Assembly: GCF_006385705.1 (NCBI RefSeq)
Contig: NZ_VFRQ01000009.1
Coordinates: 1 to 64,000 of the forward strand
DNA: 64,000 bases
Source of the DNA: Pontibacter mangrovi
Lineage (GTDB): Bacteria; Bacteroidota; Bacteroidia; Cytophagales; Hymenobacteraceae
Reading direction: 5' to 3'
Made by a program: the position numbers and the translations under genes. Below the pieces are notes generated by a model. That model was not told the origin of the DNA. It did not search any database and saw nothing but the letters and a program-made list of their open reading frames with translations. Positions 43,103 to 51,347 of the stretch are shown one piece after another. The stretch's first letter is position 1. Every line of letters starts with the position of its first letter.

Positions 43103-43399
43103 ATGAAAAAATTTACAATTAAGGCTGACAACTTAACTGACTGGAAATCCTTTCATAGAGAGTTTAAAAACATTTTAGGCTTTCCTGATTATTATGGAGA
43201 AAATATGAATGCCTGGATTGATTGTGTAGATGAACTAACGGAAGACGAACAAGCGGTAATTCATATTGAAAACGGTAAATCAATGAGAGAAACAGTACCT
43301 GAAATACTTGATGCATTTCTTGAATGCAGTGCTTTTGTTAATTATAGAAAGATTGAAGCTGGTGAAAATCCTTCCCTTTTAGTTTCTCTCGGTTTTTAA
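43103..43399 (+). CDS. Barstar-like ribonuclease inhibitor
   Basis: A 98-residue barstar-family protein that would bind and block a barnase-type RNase. The diagnostic segment is FPDYYGENMNAWIDCVDEL, matching the barstar helix that enters the RNase active site, after an N-terminal FHREFKNILG helix. No cognate RNase gene is beside it, so it is an orphan immunity gene. AT-rich; first gene of accessory patch 3, preceded by the ATAGTGCAGATA element and followed by an attC-like palindrome. Confidence 0.88.
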   Translation: MKKFTIKADNLTDWKSFHREFKNILGFPDYYGENMNAWIDCVDELTEDEQAVIHIENGKSMRETVPEILDAFLECSAFVNYRKIEAGENPSLLVSLGF

Positions 43400-43412
43400 A
43401 AATTAATAAGTA

Positions 43413-43470
43413 TAACCACACCTATACGGCAGCTTCGCCACCGCATAGCCAAGTCCGTTAGCACACATTA
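43413..43470 (+). repeat. attC-like palindromic spacer
   Basis: CTATACGG (43422-43429) pairs with CCGCATAG (43441-43448), one mismatch, around CAGCTTCGCCA. Flanks are AACCAC on the left and CCAAGTCCGTTAGCACACATT on the right. The best-formed member of the family. Confidence 0.65.
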
Positions 43471-43492
43471 GAATTATAGAAGAAAAGCATAG

Positions 43493-43882
43493 ATGAAGAA
43501 GAATCCAGCTTTTGATAAATTAATTTCCTGTATTGTAAATAGTAATACCGAAGAATTTATTGATGTATTAGAAGCAAGCCCAATAAACATAGACACCAGA
43601 GGTAGCAAAGGCTGGACTTTACTTCATTATGCAGCCCAATACTTAGCTGTAGAAATAGGTCAGATACTGATTTCAAAAGGTGCTGATGTCAATGCGAAAG
43701 ATGACTTCGGGAATAACGTGTTGTGGAGAGCAACTTTTTCATCACAAGGTAAGGGTGAGTTTATTGAATTTCTTTTAAGAAACGGTGCAGACAGGTTTGC
43801 CAAGAATAACAGCGGAATAAGCCCTGTTGACTTAGCTAATACCATAAGCAACTATAATGTCAAACAGTATTTTGAAGAATAA
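43493..43882 (+). CDS. Ankyrin-repeat protein
   Basis: A 129-residue cytosolic protein of about three ankyrin repeats. The clearest are DTRGSKGWTLLHYAAQYL...ISKGADVN and AKDDFGNNVLWRATFSS...LLRNGAD, then NNSGISPVDLA. Ankyrin proteins of this size are often immunity partners in polymorphic toxin loci, which fits its position between a barstar-like gene and an Imm53-like remnant, but no toxin is present. AT-rich. Confidence 0.85.
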   Translation: MKKNPAFDKLISCIVNSNTEEFIDVLEASPINIDTRGSKGWTLLHYAAQYLAVEIGQILISKGADVNAKDDFGNNVLWRATFSSQGKGEFIEFLLRNGADRFAKNNSGISPVDLANTISNYNVKQYFEE

Positions 43883-43889
43883 CGCAGTG

Positions 43890-43945
43890 CCAACCACGCC
43901 TATAATTTAGCTACGCCACATTATAGGCAAGTACGTTGCAATGTA
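43890..43945 (+). repeat. attC-like palindromic spacer
   Basis: CCTATAAT (43899-43906) and ATTATAGG (43920-43927) pair perfectly around TTAGCTACGCCAC. Left flank CAACCACG, right flank CAAGTACGTTGC. The arms differ completely in sequence from the neighbouring spacers, yet the loop and flanks are kept. Confidence 0.65.
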
Positions 43946-43969
43946 TTCAAGTTAAAGGATGAATTATCA

Positions 43970-44410
43970 GTGATGGCGTTACCAATATCATTTAGTTTTG
44001 AAGCGGAAATTGATAAGTCTAAACATAATTTGGAAGAGGCACATTTAATTAATGAGATTAAATGCTTCATTGAAAGAAATAAAGGAATTGATATTCAAAT
44101 ATTAGGTAATAAACTGACATTTAAAGTTTCTTTCTGGGGAATGAGTTTTGACTACTTTGGGCAGATTGAGAAAGGTTCTTTTGAAATAGCTGGGAACAAA
44201 CTTTTGTTCAAGTTCTACATGGTACGGATGCTCATTATAATTTTAATTATGGCCTTACTCATGGCATATGAAACGAATGAAATTTGGGTTGGCGCCCTCT
44301 GTTTTATCACATTATATGGTGGGAACCTATTAACCGCATTGATAAAGTATAAGCGGCTTGTTGTTCGTTTGAGTTCTGGTACAGCCGAAGAAAAAAAGAA
44401 CATAATGTAA
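43970..44410 (+). CDS. Membrane protein of unknown family
   Basis: A 146-residue protein with a soluble N-terminal half (EAHLINEIKCFIERNKGIDI, LTFKVSFWGMSFDYFGQIE) and two membrane helices near 80-125 (MLIIILIMALLMAYET, VGALCFITLYGGNLLTALI). The basic C-terminal tail faces the cytosol by the positive-inside rule. GTG 43970 and ATG 43973 are both possible starts. I recognise no family. Third gene of patch 3. Confidence 0.6.
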   Translation: MMALPISFSFEAEIDKSKHNLEEAHLINEIKCFIERNKGIDIQILGNKLTFKVSFWGMSFDYFGQIEKGSFEIAGNKLLFKFYMVRMLIIILIMALLMAYETNEIWVGALCFITLYGGNLLTALIKYKRLVVRLSSGTAEEKKNIM

Positions 44411-44465
44411 CCACACCCATAAGCCAGCTGCGCCGCCTTATGGCCAAGTACGTTGACATATATTA
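44407..44465 (+). repeat. attC-like palindromic spacer
   Basis: CCATAAG (44417-44423) pairs with CTTATGG (44437-44443) around CCAGCTGCGCCGC. Left flank GTAACCACA, right flank CCAAGTACGTTGACA. The left flank overlaps the stop codon of the membrane protein gene. Confidence 0.65.
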
Positions 44466-44478
44466 AAACTATATAATA

Positions 44479-44748
44479 TTGACAGAAATTATCGACAGGA
44501 TTCAGGATTGGTACAAGCTAAATTGCGATAGTGATAGGAAGAATGACTAGGCTGGAATCGGGCTGTTGAACATTGACAGGCCTTGGTTAAAGTATGTGAT
44601 TTGTTCTCTCAGCCTCGACAGAGCCGACCAATGCGGGGACACATTAACGACAGTTTTCGATACGGATTTTCAGTGGGCGATCCACTTTGAACTATCTCAG
44701 GAAAACAGTAGCTTGAGTATACAAAAATTTGAAATTAACCTGAAGTAA
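44479..44748 (+). pseudogene. Imm53-like immunity gene with in-frame stop
   Basis: From TTG 44479 the frame reads TEIIDRIQDWYKLNCDSDRK, then a TAG at about 44548, then continues in the same frame as GLLNIDRPWLKYVICSLSL to TAA at 44748. The LQxWYxxxCDxD start and DNPGW-like DRPW segment recall immunity protein 53, though the match is by eye and weak at the C-terminal end. The premature stop implies a decayed gene; readthrough is the less likely alternative. A poor palindrome (44755-44815) with GCTTCGCC follows. Confidence 0.45.
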
Positions 44749-44817
44749 GAAGTATAGAAGCCACACTTCTGCTTCGCCTCGTTTTCTTTTGCACAAGCCT
44801 TTACCCAAACAACCATC

Positions 44818-45345
44818 GTGACCACCTACCAAACCTTCGAAACAGAGCGGCTGATCCTCAGGCCCACGTCTTACGAGGACGCCCCTTTTATCTTCGAGCT
44901 CCTGAACACGCCGGGCTGGCTGAAGTATATCGGGGACCGCAACGTGAAATCGGTGAAAGCTGCCGAAGAGTACATCAAAAGCCGAATAATCCCGCAGTTC
45001 GAAAAGCTTGGGTACGGCAACTACACAGTAATCCGGAAAACAGACGGTGCCAAAATCGGCTCCTGCGGCCTCTACGACCGGGAGGGATTAAGCGTGGTGG
45101 ACATTGGCTTTGCCTTCCTGCCTCAGTTTGGGAATCAAGGGTACGCTTTTGAAGCGGCCAGTAAGCTAAAAGAAGCAGCATCGGAATACTTTGGCCTGCA
45201 GCAGATCTGCGCTATCACCACCAAAGATAACCTGGCCAGCCAAAAGCTGCTGGAAAAGCTAGGCCTCCGGTATAATGGCACCGTCACGCTCCCTAGCGAC
45301 GAGGAGCAACTGCTACTGTATCAGTCTGGCTTAAACCATATTTAA
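44818..45345 (+). CDS. GNAT-family acetyltransferase, RimJ/RimL-like
   Basis: A 175-residue acetyl-CoA-dependent N-acetyltransferase. It has FETERLILRPTSYEDAPFIF at the start, KIGSCGLYDREGLSVVDIGF in the middle, the pyrophosphate-binding LPQFGNQGYAFEAASKL, and TTKDNLASQKLLEKLGL near the end, all typical of the RimJ/RimL subgroup. The substrate may be a ribosomal protein N terminus or a small amine. Start GTG 44818. Its codon use is GC-rich like the core, so it probably lies outside the cassette patch. Confidence 0.9.
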   Translation: MTTYQTFETERLILRPTSYEDAPFIFELLNTPGWLKYIGDRNVKSVKAAEEYIKSRIIPQFEKLGYGNYTVIRKTDGAKIGSCGLYDREGLSVVDIGFAFLPQFGNQGYAFEAASKLKEAASEYFGLQQICAITTKDNLASQKLLEKLGLRYNGTVTLPSDEEQLLLYQSGLNHI

Positions 45346-46148
45346 ACACCCTTTGTAGACAGAATCTTCTCATTTCTCCCCCGCAGCACAAGGTATACCG
45401 CCGGCAGCATCAGGGCCGTTACGGTCAGGCTTACATAATCATACAGCGGCCCCTCCTGCACATTTTGCAGCTGCCAAATGCCAGTGCCTTCAAAGCCATA
45501 CATCACCCTGTACATTACGTTGCCGCCCCAGTGAAGCCCCAGCGACATCCAGATAGCCCCTGTCTTCAGCACGGTGTAGGCAAAGGCAAGCCCCAGTATG
45601 GCAGAGAAAATCATGTTCATCAGATCGAATCCGGCATTCCAGCTATCGTCTAAGGCATAAAGTATGGTAGCCGCCAAAACGTACCAGGCCAGCAGCTGCC
45701 GTCGCTTAAAGCAGGAAAACCAGTAGCCGCGTATGGTAATATCGTTGAGGATGGACGAGAAAAACATGGCCAGCAGCGCCTGCCCCAGCATCGGAAGTAT
45801 AAAACCTGGCGCCATCAGCCCCGCCACCTCAAACTTGCCCAGCCTATAAAAAGCCAGGTACTTTAGCGCATACACCGAAAACCCGATCAAAAAGCCAATG
45901 CCCAGGTGCTGCAGCCAGCTCTTGTGGCGCTCCATACCTAAAGATTTTAGCCCCTGCAGTTGCAGCAGATAGCGGCTCACCAGAAAAGCAAGCACAAAAA
46001 AGCCCGCCCAGTAGGCAAACCAAAATGGTATGTTTCCGGCATCAAAAAAGCGTGGAACAAGGTTCACATAAAGGCTCAGCAGCAAAAAGCCGAGCAGCCA
46101 CAGGGCAAGGGGCATTTCCTTTTTCATAGGGAGGAGTTGAGGTATCAC
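45342..46148 (-). CDS. CPBP-like intramembrane protein with altered active site
   Basis: A 268-residue membrane protein with about seven helices and the layout of CPBP/Abi intramembrane proteases. The canonical EExxxR motif is replaced by NDITIRGYWF, losing both catalytic glutamates while keeping the arginine-glycine-tyrosine. The later LGLHWGGNV keeps the histidine and asparagine motif. It may thus be a non-proteolytic family member. Start may be the internal ATG of MKKEMPLALW (seven residues in). Confidence 0.75.
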   Translation of the reverse strand: MIPQLLPMKKEMPLALWLLGFLLLSLYVNLVPRFFDAGNIPFWFAYWAGFFVLAFLVSRYLLQLQGLKSLGMERHKSWLQHLGIGFLIGFSVYALKYLAFYRLGKFEVAGLMAPGFILPMLGQALLAMFFSSILNDITIRGYWFSCFKRRQLLAWYVLAATILYALDDSWNAGFDLMNMIFSAILGLAFAYTVLKTGAIWMSLGLHWGGNVMYRVMYGFEGTGIWQLQNVQEGPLYDYVSLTVTALMLPAVYLVLRGRNEKILSTKGV

Positions 46149-46222
46149 TACAAAGATAAGTATATGATTATCATTAACATAACTTAAATTTTATCGTTAT
46201 TATTTAGTAAAAAATATGGCCT

Positions 46223-46786
46223 ATGAAAAGAGCAAACGTAATACCTGCCGCGTGCCTGGTAGCCTTTGCGCTCTTCTCTGGTTGTGATGAAATCAGGACA
46301 AGCGAAGCAGCCGCCGATAAAGGCACTACCAAAGCTGAACAAACCTCCCAGGCAAACCAGCAGGGCGAGGATATGGGGAAAAAGCCGTGGGTGCTGGATA
46401 TAGAAGAGGCAACGGTGAACAACCCGGACTACCGCCATGTTCGATGGACTGGCGAGCACTTGCAGATGGTGCTCATGTCGCTGAAGCCAGGCGAGGAAAT
46501 TGACCTGGAGCGGCACGATGATGTGGACCAGTTTCTTAGGATTGAGCAAGGCGAAGCACAGGTACGTATGGGGAAATCCAAAGACGACCTGAGCTTTGAC
46601 AAAAAAGTGTCGGATCATTGGGCAATATTTATCCCCTCCGGCTATTGGCACCATGTAAAGAACACCGGCAATAAGGAGCTCAAACTATACTCCATCTATG
46701 CTCCTGCACAGCACCCGGCCGGCACCGTGCACAAAAATTATAAAGAAGCCCAGGCACACCACGAAAGCCTGGAGCATGATCATTAG
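46223..46786 (+). CDS. Cupin-domain lipoprotein
   Basis: A 187-residue envelope lipoprotein (FSGC lipobox near residue 21) with a single cupin barrel. EIDLERHDDVDQFLRIEQGEAQVRMG and IPSGYWHHVKNTG form the two cupin motifs, with His and Glu residues that can bind a metal. HHESLEHDH at the C terminus may add a metal site. The function of this Bacteroidota group is not established. Confidence 0.85.
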   Translation: MKRANVIPAACLVAFALFSGCDEIRTSEAAADKGTTKAEQTSQANQQGEDMGKKPWVLDIEEATVNNPDYRHVRWTGEHLQMVLMSLKPGEEIDLERHDDVDQFLRIEQGEAQVRMGKSKDDLSFDKKVSDHWAIFIPSGYWHHVKNTGNKELKLYSIYAPAQHPAGTVHKNYKEAQAHHESLEHDH

Positions 46787-46815
46787 CAAATTGAGGTTGA
46801 ATTATTAAAAGTATT

Positions 46816-46849
46816 AGCGCCCGCTCTGGCTAAAACCGGAGCGGGCGCT
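46816..46849. terminator. Bidirectional terminator
   Basis: AGCGCCCGCTCTGG and CCGGAGCGGGCGCT pair with one G-T wobble around CTAAAA. It lies between the convergent cupin and fabD genes and is edged by AAAGTATT and ATACTTT. Confidence 0.9.
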
Positions 46850-46874
46850 CATACTTTATGCTTCTTGCGGATGC

Positions 46875-47750
46875 TTACTCGGCAGAGCTAACCTCGGCGG
46901 TGCGTTCAATTTTCTTCACCAGCCCCTGCAGCACTTTGCCCGGCCCGCACTCCACAAAGTGCGTGGCCCCGTCGGCCACCATCTGCTGCACCGACTGCGT
47001 CCAGCGTACCGGCGCGGTCAGCTGCTTGATCAGGTTCTGCTTGATCTCGGCAGGGTCAGTGTGCGGCTTGGCATCCACGTTCTGGTAGATCGGGCAGATG
47101 CCTTGTGCAAACGTCGTCTCTTCAATAGCCTTTGCCAGTTCTTCCTCGGCCGGCTTCATTAGCGGCGAGTGGAACGCACCACCCACGGGCAGCGGCAGGG
47201 CGCGCTTGGCACCGGCCTCTTTCATTTTCTCGCAAGCGATCTCAATGCCTTTGTTAGAGCCGGATATCACCAACTGACCAGGGCAGTTATAGTTAGCTGC
47301 TACTACCACCTCATCAATAGAGGCACATACTTCTTCTACTTTATCATCCTCCAGACCAAGTATGGCGGCCATGGTTGAGGGATTGGCCTCGCAGGCCGCC
47401 TGCATCGCCATCGCTCTTTTGTACACCAGTCGCAAGCCATCCTCAAAGCTCAGCACCTTGCTGGCCACCAGCGCCGAGAACTCGCCCAGCGAGTGTCCCG
47501 CTACCATATCCGGCGCAAAATCCTTAGCTACGGCCGCCTGCGCCACAGAGTGCAGGAAAATGGCCGGCTGTGTCACCTTTGTCTGCTTCAGCTCCTCGTC
47601 GGTGCCGTTAAACATGATCTCTGTGATGTTGAACCCCAGGATCTCGTTTGCCTTGTCAAACAGCTGCTTTGCCGCCTCGTGCTGCTCATACAGGTCTTTG
47701 CCCATGCCTACAAACTGAGAACCCTGTCCTGGGAAAACGTATGCCTTCAT
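46875..47750 (-). CDS. fabD: Malonyl-CoA:ACP transacylase
   Basis: A 291-residue enzyme that loads malonyl groups on acyl carrier protein for fatty acid synthesis. It starts MKAYVFPGQGSQFVGMG. The nucleophile Ser87 is in GHSLGEFSAL, and the second catalytic residue His is in GGAFHSPLM. Other landmarks are TQPAIFLHS and the Arg of YKRAMAMQ. It is alone here, away from other fab genes. Confidence 0.96.
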   Translation of the reverse strand: MKAYVFPGQGSQFVGMGKDLYEQHEAAKQLFDKANEILGFNITEIMFNGTDEELKQTKVTQPAIFLHSVAQAAVAKDFAPDMVAGHSLGEFSALVASKVLSFEDGLRLVYKRAMAMQAACEANPSTMAAILGLEDDKVEEVCASIDEVVVAANYNCPGQLVISGSNKGIEIACEKMKEAGAKRALPLPVGGAFHSPLMKPAEEELAKAIEETTFAQGICPIYQNVDAKPHTDPAEIKQNLIKQLTAPVRWTQSVQQMVADGATHFVECGPGKVLQGLVKKIERTAEVSSAE

Positions 47751-47759
47751 TCTTTTTTA

Positions 47760-47845
47760 TTGTTAATTGATAATTGCTGATTGATGCATGCTAAATGGCT
47801 GCAATGTTAAATTGATAAATTGCTAAATTGCTAAATGGTTGATAG
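47760..47845. repeat. Low-complexity TTAAATTG-type tract
   Basis: Imperfect tandem words such as TTAATTGATAATTGCTGATTG and TTAAATTGATAAATTGCTAAATTGCTAAATGGTTGAT upstream of fabD. The same vocabulary appears at 41497-41530 and 37107-37139. Confidence 0.6.
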
Positions 47846-47921
47846 GTAACTATACAAAGTATAAGACCGGAGTTTCCAGATCTATACTATATCGGAATCA
47901 ACAATGCAGCAATCAAACAAT

Positions 47922-48350
47922 TTAACCCACAAACCTCGCCCTTTGCTCGGGGCTTGGCAGCATGCAGGATTCTGTGCGGCCAGCTATTAAATAGCGGTTT
48001 TTGGCTACCAGCCGGTACACAAAATTGCGGAAAGATAAGGGAATAATGCGGAAAGCAGCAAGTATGGACAGCGGAAAATCGAGGTGGCGGGCAATGCGCA
48101 GGGCTGCGTCCGACTCAGTGTAGACCCTGCCGTTCTCGTAGAAAAGTATGGAATCCGGCAAAGGATGGGGGATTTGAGCTTGCGGCACCAGCGCCTCCAG
48201 CACCCCGGATTGCAGGGCGGCAAAGTATAAATTCTGGCGTGCGTTATACTTTAAGGCAATCTGTATGCTGCCCTGGCAAAAGCCGCAGGTGCCGTCGTAA
48301 AAAACAACGGGCTTATCCTGCAGCTGCTCCAGGTCTGGTAACTTTTTCAT
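47922..48350 (-). CDS. DCC-family thiol-disulfide oxidoreductase
   Basis: A 142-residue DUF393/DCC protein with a thioredoxin-like fold. The family motif YDGTCGFCQGSIQIALKY carries the CGFC redox pair near residue 20. TESDAALRIARHL and the C-terminal FRNFVYRLVAKNRY segment are also typical. The start codon shares a base with the stop of the upstream gene (TAATG), so translation is coupled to it, although the partner is a large surface protein and no functional link is obvious. Confidence 0.88.
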   Translation of the reverse strand: MKKLPDLEQLQDKPVVFYDGTCGFCQGSIQIALKYNARQNLYFAALQSGVLEALVPQAQIPHPLPDSILFYENGRVYTESDAALRIARHLDFPLSILAAFRIIPLSFRNFVYRLVAKNRYLIAGRTESCMLPSPEQRARFVG

Positions 48351-51118
48351 TAACGTACAATCTCTACCCAGCCTTTGTAGGTGGCGCGGGCCTTCGCCGG
48401 ATCCAGTGTATAAAACTCAACTACCGCCTCGTAATAATAAGTGCCGTCGGTCAGTCGGTTGCCGCTATCATCCACCCCAGGCCAGTTTATGTAAAGCCCT
48501 TCTCCCTCTGTCACTTTTCCGCTGTCGTATACCTTGTTTCCCCAGCGGTTAAATACCTTAAAGGTCATGCTCTTGATAAAGGCCCGTACTTTTGGCCTGA
48601 ACACGTCGTTCAGGTTATCGCCGTTCGGGGTGATGATGTTAGGAAGAATAAAGGTGATACAGTTATCATTGCACTCCTCGTTGCTGAACTCGCTCTCGCG
48701 CCCGTTTACATCCGTGGCCGTTACCACATAGCACCCCGCATACGACTGCAAACCGCTGTGGGTGTAGGTAGTCTCGGTGGTCGTGTCCAGCTTGGCAAAG
48801 TCAGCGTCCAGGCTTGGCCGGAAGTATACGGTATAATAGGCTATCTCATCGGTGCAGTCGCCGGTAATATTAGGCACCCAGGTCAGCACGTTTTCATACG
48901 GCGGCTCGGTTGGGCTCTGGTTAAACAGGTTACAGTCAAGCTGCACTATACTTAGCTCCGGCGGGCAAATGTTCTCAGGCAGCGTCACGCATACTTGCTG
49001 GCTGTTGTTCAACAGCGGCTCCGGCAAACCCTTTATCTGGTAAGTACCGGCCGTTTGCACATAGTAACAGTACTCCTGCCCCCGCACCAGTTCCTCCCCG
49101 TTAAAGGTACCGGTATCGGTATAAGAACCGCCCGTTGCTGTAGCCGACACACTGTCTATCAAAGTATATTCTCCGTCGATCTGGCGGTAAATGTAGTGCT
49201 GCAGCACTTGGTTGTTCCAGGGCACGTCATAGGTCCAGCTCAGCCCGATCTGTTTAACATCGCCGGTGTCTGCCGCTGCTTCCAGGTAAACGCTGGAGGC
49301 CTCGGAGCTGTCCCGCAGCACGGTGGGCTGCCCGTTCGGCGTCGGGGTCTGGTAAAACTCCAGGCGATAGCGATACGCGTTCTCCACTGTATTCAGGCCA
49401 TTGTCAACAAACGTGGTATCTGCCATGTTGCGGGTGCGCTTCACCTCGGTAAAGCCAGCGCCGGCTTCCATACCTGTTTTTCTGTAGAGGCGGTACTCCA
49501 GCGGAGGCGTCAGCTTCTCTACTTCAATCGGCTGGGCCCACTTCACTGTGATCCTACCGTTCGTCTCGTCCGTCTCATCCACGGTCACGTTCGTCAGGTA
49601 TGGGATGTCCTGGTCTATCACCACGCAGGTTTCCAGGGATGCCAGGCTTTCGCCAAAGCCCTGCCCCGGGAAGGTGGCATAGATAATATAGCAGTACTCC
49701 ACACCGGCCTTCAGGCCAGCGCCCTCATTGTCGTCGAAGAAGGTAACCTCGCCCGCGTCTACCTCTCCTATCAGCACATAGCCCGTTGAGGCCGGAACCC
49801 CGGTCTGGCACTCGTCAGGCACAAAGTTACTGGGCCCTTCGCGGCGGTAAATGCGGATTTTGTCGGCGTTCTGGCAAGTATAGGAGTTCCAGGTCAGAGT
49901 CACGTTTCTGTCAGCGCTCGTCGCATCCAGGTTTTCCGGCGCCGGGCCGATCACGCGAATATTCCAGGGTTGCAGGTCGGCCAGACGTTGCGCTCCGTCA
50001 GGCCGCACGTCCTCGGCCCTGAACACCACCTGGTAAGGCGCTTCGCGCACGTCCTCACAGGTAGTACTCCACACCAATTGCCCGGTAGCGCTGCCGGCAT
50101 TGTCTGTTACTTGCTCAAAAGTAGCGGGCGGCACTATACCGCTACCCGCCACGGTCAGTTTTATCCTGTCACCGTCGGGGTCAGTGGCTTTTACCAGGCC
50201 GCGCAGGGTAGTGCCAGCCACCACGCAGGTGTCTTTGGGCTGCAGCACCGGAGGCCGGTTCTCGTTATCTTCTACCTCGATCTGCATGTCGCGCACTACC
50301 TCCCCTATCTTCACGGCTCCGCCATTGGGCCCGCGCCGCCATTCCTCTACCACAAAGGCAATGTTATACTCCCCTTCCTTGCAGGGGGCATCCCAAGTAA
50401 GTTGGCCCGTGTGGGGGTCTAATGTGAAAAACGCAGGGCCGCTGTCGTCGGAGGTCCGGCAGGAGAAGGTCTGGTCGGGGTTGCTGTAGCCTGGCACCAC
50501 CGCAATGGTGCCGCTTGGCTGCTGATAACGCGGCGCAATCAACCTGAACACCAGGCTGTCGCCATCGGCATCGTAGGCGCCTGGGTTATGGGTAAACTTG
50601 CGGTATAAAGCAGCTTTATCCAGCGGGGCCACGGTTAAAACCGGCGTACTGTTAAAGCCGCGCAGGGCATTAATATCTATCGTAGTGGAGATAAAGAAGG
50701 ACCGTTGGTCCGAAGGGGCCGCCATGTTCAGAATGCCGTTGTTGCGGTTCTCACCGATCCAGTAGGTCGTATACGTTCCGTCTGCGGGGTAGGTAAACTC
50801 CCACTGGAACACCTCTTTGTCAGTGTCGGCACTCACAGGCGTAACCGACTTGCGCGGCACAATGATCGTCGTGTTGCCCACCCCTGTGTAAATAGTCACC
50901 GTCGGGTCCTCGGCCTGCGAGAAGTGGTTGGTGTAGATGATCATGGTAAAGAAAAAGCGGCGGGGATTAGGGTTCGGTGTCGTATCCCGCTTGGCGGTGA
51001 TGTCCCCCGCTCTGATATGAGTAGCATGTGCTTCCGTAAAAGCACCCAACAGCAACAATAGCACCCCCCACAACAAACTACCACGCAGCAGAAACTTCAG
51101 GCGTAAAAGGTTAGGCAT
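48350..51118 (-). CDS. Large secreted protein with T9SS type B (CHU_C) domain
   Basis: A 922-residue surface protein. A signal peptide (LLWGVLLLLLGAFTEAHA) is followed by a beta-rich N-terminal region with cadherin-like repeats (about 100-390, DPDGDRIKLTVAG near 315). Several fibronectin-III-like segments follow (about 390-800, VTLTWNSYTC, GRITVKWAQPIEVE). The last 90 residues are the gliding-motility-associated C-terminal domain (LPNIITPNGDNLNDVFRP, FNRWGNKVYDS, DGTYYYEAVVEF), which routes proteins through type IX secretion. No catalytic motif is visible; adhesion or gliding-related surface role is inferred. Confidence 0.9.
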   Translation of the reverse strand: MPNLLRLKFLLRGSLLWGVLLLLLGAFTEAHATHIRAGDITAKRDTTPNPNPRRFFFTMIIYTNHFSQAEDPTVTIYTGVGNTTIIVPRKSVTPVSADTDKEVFQWEFTYPADGTYTTYWIGENRNNGILNMAAPSDQRSFFISTTIDINALRGFNSTPVLTVAPLDKAALYRKFTHNPGAYDADGDSLVFRLIAPRYQQPSGTIAVVPGYSNPDQTFSCRTSDDSGPAFFTLDPHTGQLTWDAPCKEGEYNIAFVVEEWRRGPNGGAVKIGEVVRDMQIEVEDNENRPPVLQPKDTCVVAGTTLRGLVKATDPDGDRIKLTVAGSGIVPPATFEQVTDNAGSATGQLVWSTTCEDVREAPYQVVFRAEDVRPDGAQRLADLQPWNIRVIGPAPENLDATSADRNVTLTWNSYTCQNADKIRIYRREGPSNFVPDECQTGVPASTGYVLIGEVDAGEVTFFDDNEGAGLKAGVEYCYIIYATFPGQGFGESLASLETCVVIDQDIPYLTNVTVDETDETNGRITVKWAQPIEVEKLTPPLEYRLYRKTGMEAGAGFTEVKRTRNMADTTFVDNGLNTVENAYRYRLEFYQTPTPNGQPTVLRDSSEASSVYLEAAADTGDVKQIGLSWTYDVPWNNQVLQHYIYRQIDGEYTLIDSVSATATGGSYTDTGTFNGEELVRGQEYCYYVQTAGTYQIKGLPEPLLNNSQQVCVTLPENICPPELSIVQLDCNLFNQSPTEPPYENVLTWVPNITGDCTDEIAYYTVYFRPSLDADFAKLDTTTETTYTHSGLQSYAGCYVVTATDVNGRESEFSNEECNDNCITFILPNIITPNGDNLNDVFRPKVRAFIKSMTFKVFNRWGNKVYDSGKVTEGEGLYINWPGVDDSGNRLTDGTYYYEAVVEFYTLDPAKARATYKGWVEIVR

Positions 51119-51268
51119 AGATCAATTGGGTTAGGCAGTAAATATAGTATAATCTTAAACTTACTTTATACTAAAATGTTGTCTTTCTAGAAACGTGTGG
51201 GGCAAAAAGAAGCAGATTTAATAAGGTACGGACAGCAATTTAGATTGATTCAAAATATGTAGCCAAAA

Positions 51269-51299
51269 TTGTTTTCTTAGAGCTCTAAATGTACCTTTG
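51269..51299 (+). promoter_or_regulatory. Promoter of sdhCAB
   Basis: TTG at 51269-51271 and TACCTTTG at 51292-51299, 20 bases apart, match the Bacteroidota consensus. The start codon of sdhC is about 50 bases downstream. Confidence 0.7.
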
Positions 51300-51347
51300 G
51301 GCGTTAAAAACTAACGCTTAATTCACTTTAACCTATAACAAACACAG

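Noticed and set aside
46155..46185. A Fur-like box (GATTATCATTAAC) upstream of the cupin lipoprotein
   Set aside because: Only one half-site matches, in AT-rich DNA where chance matches are common.
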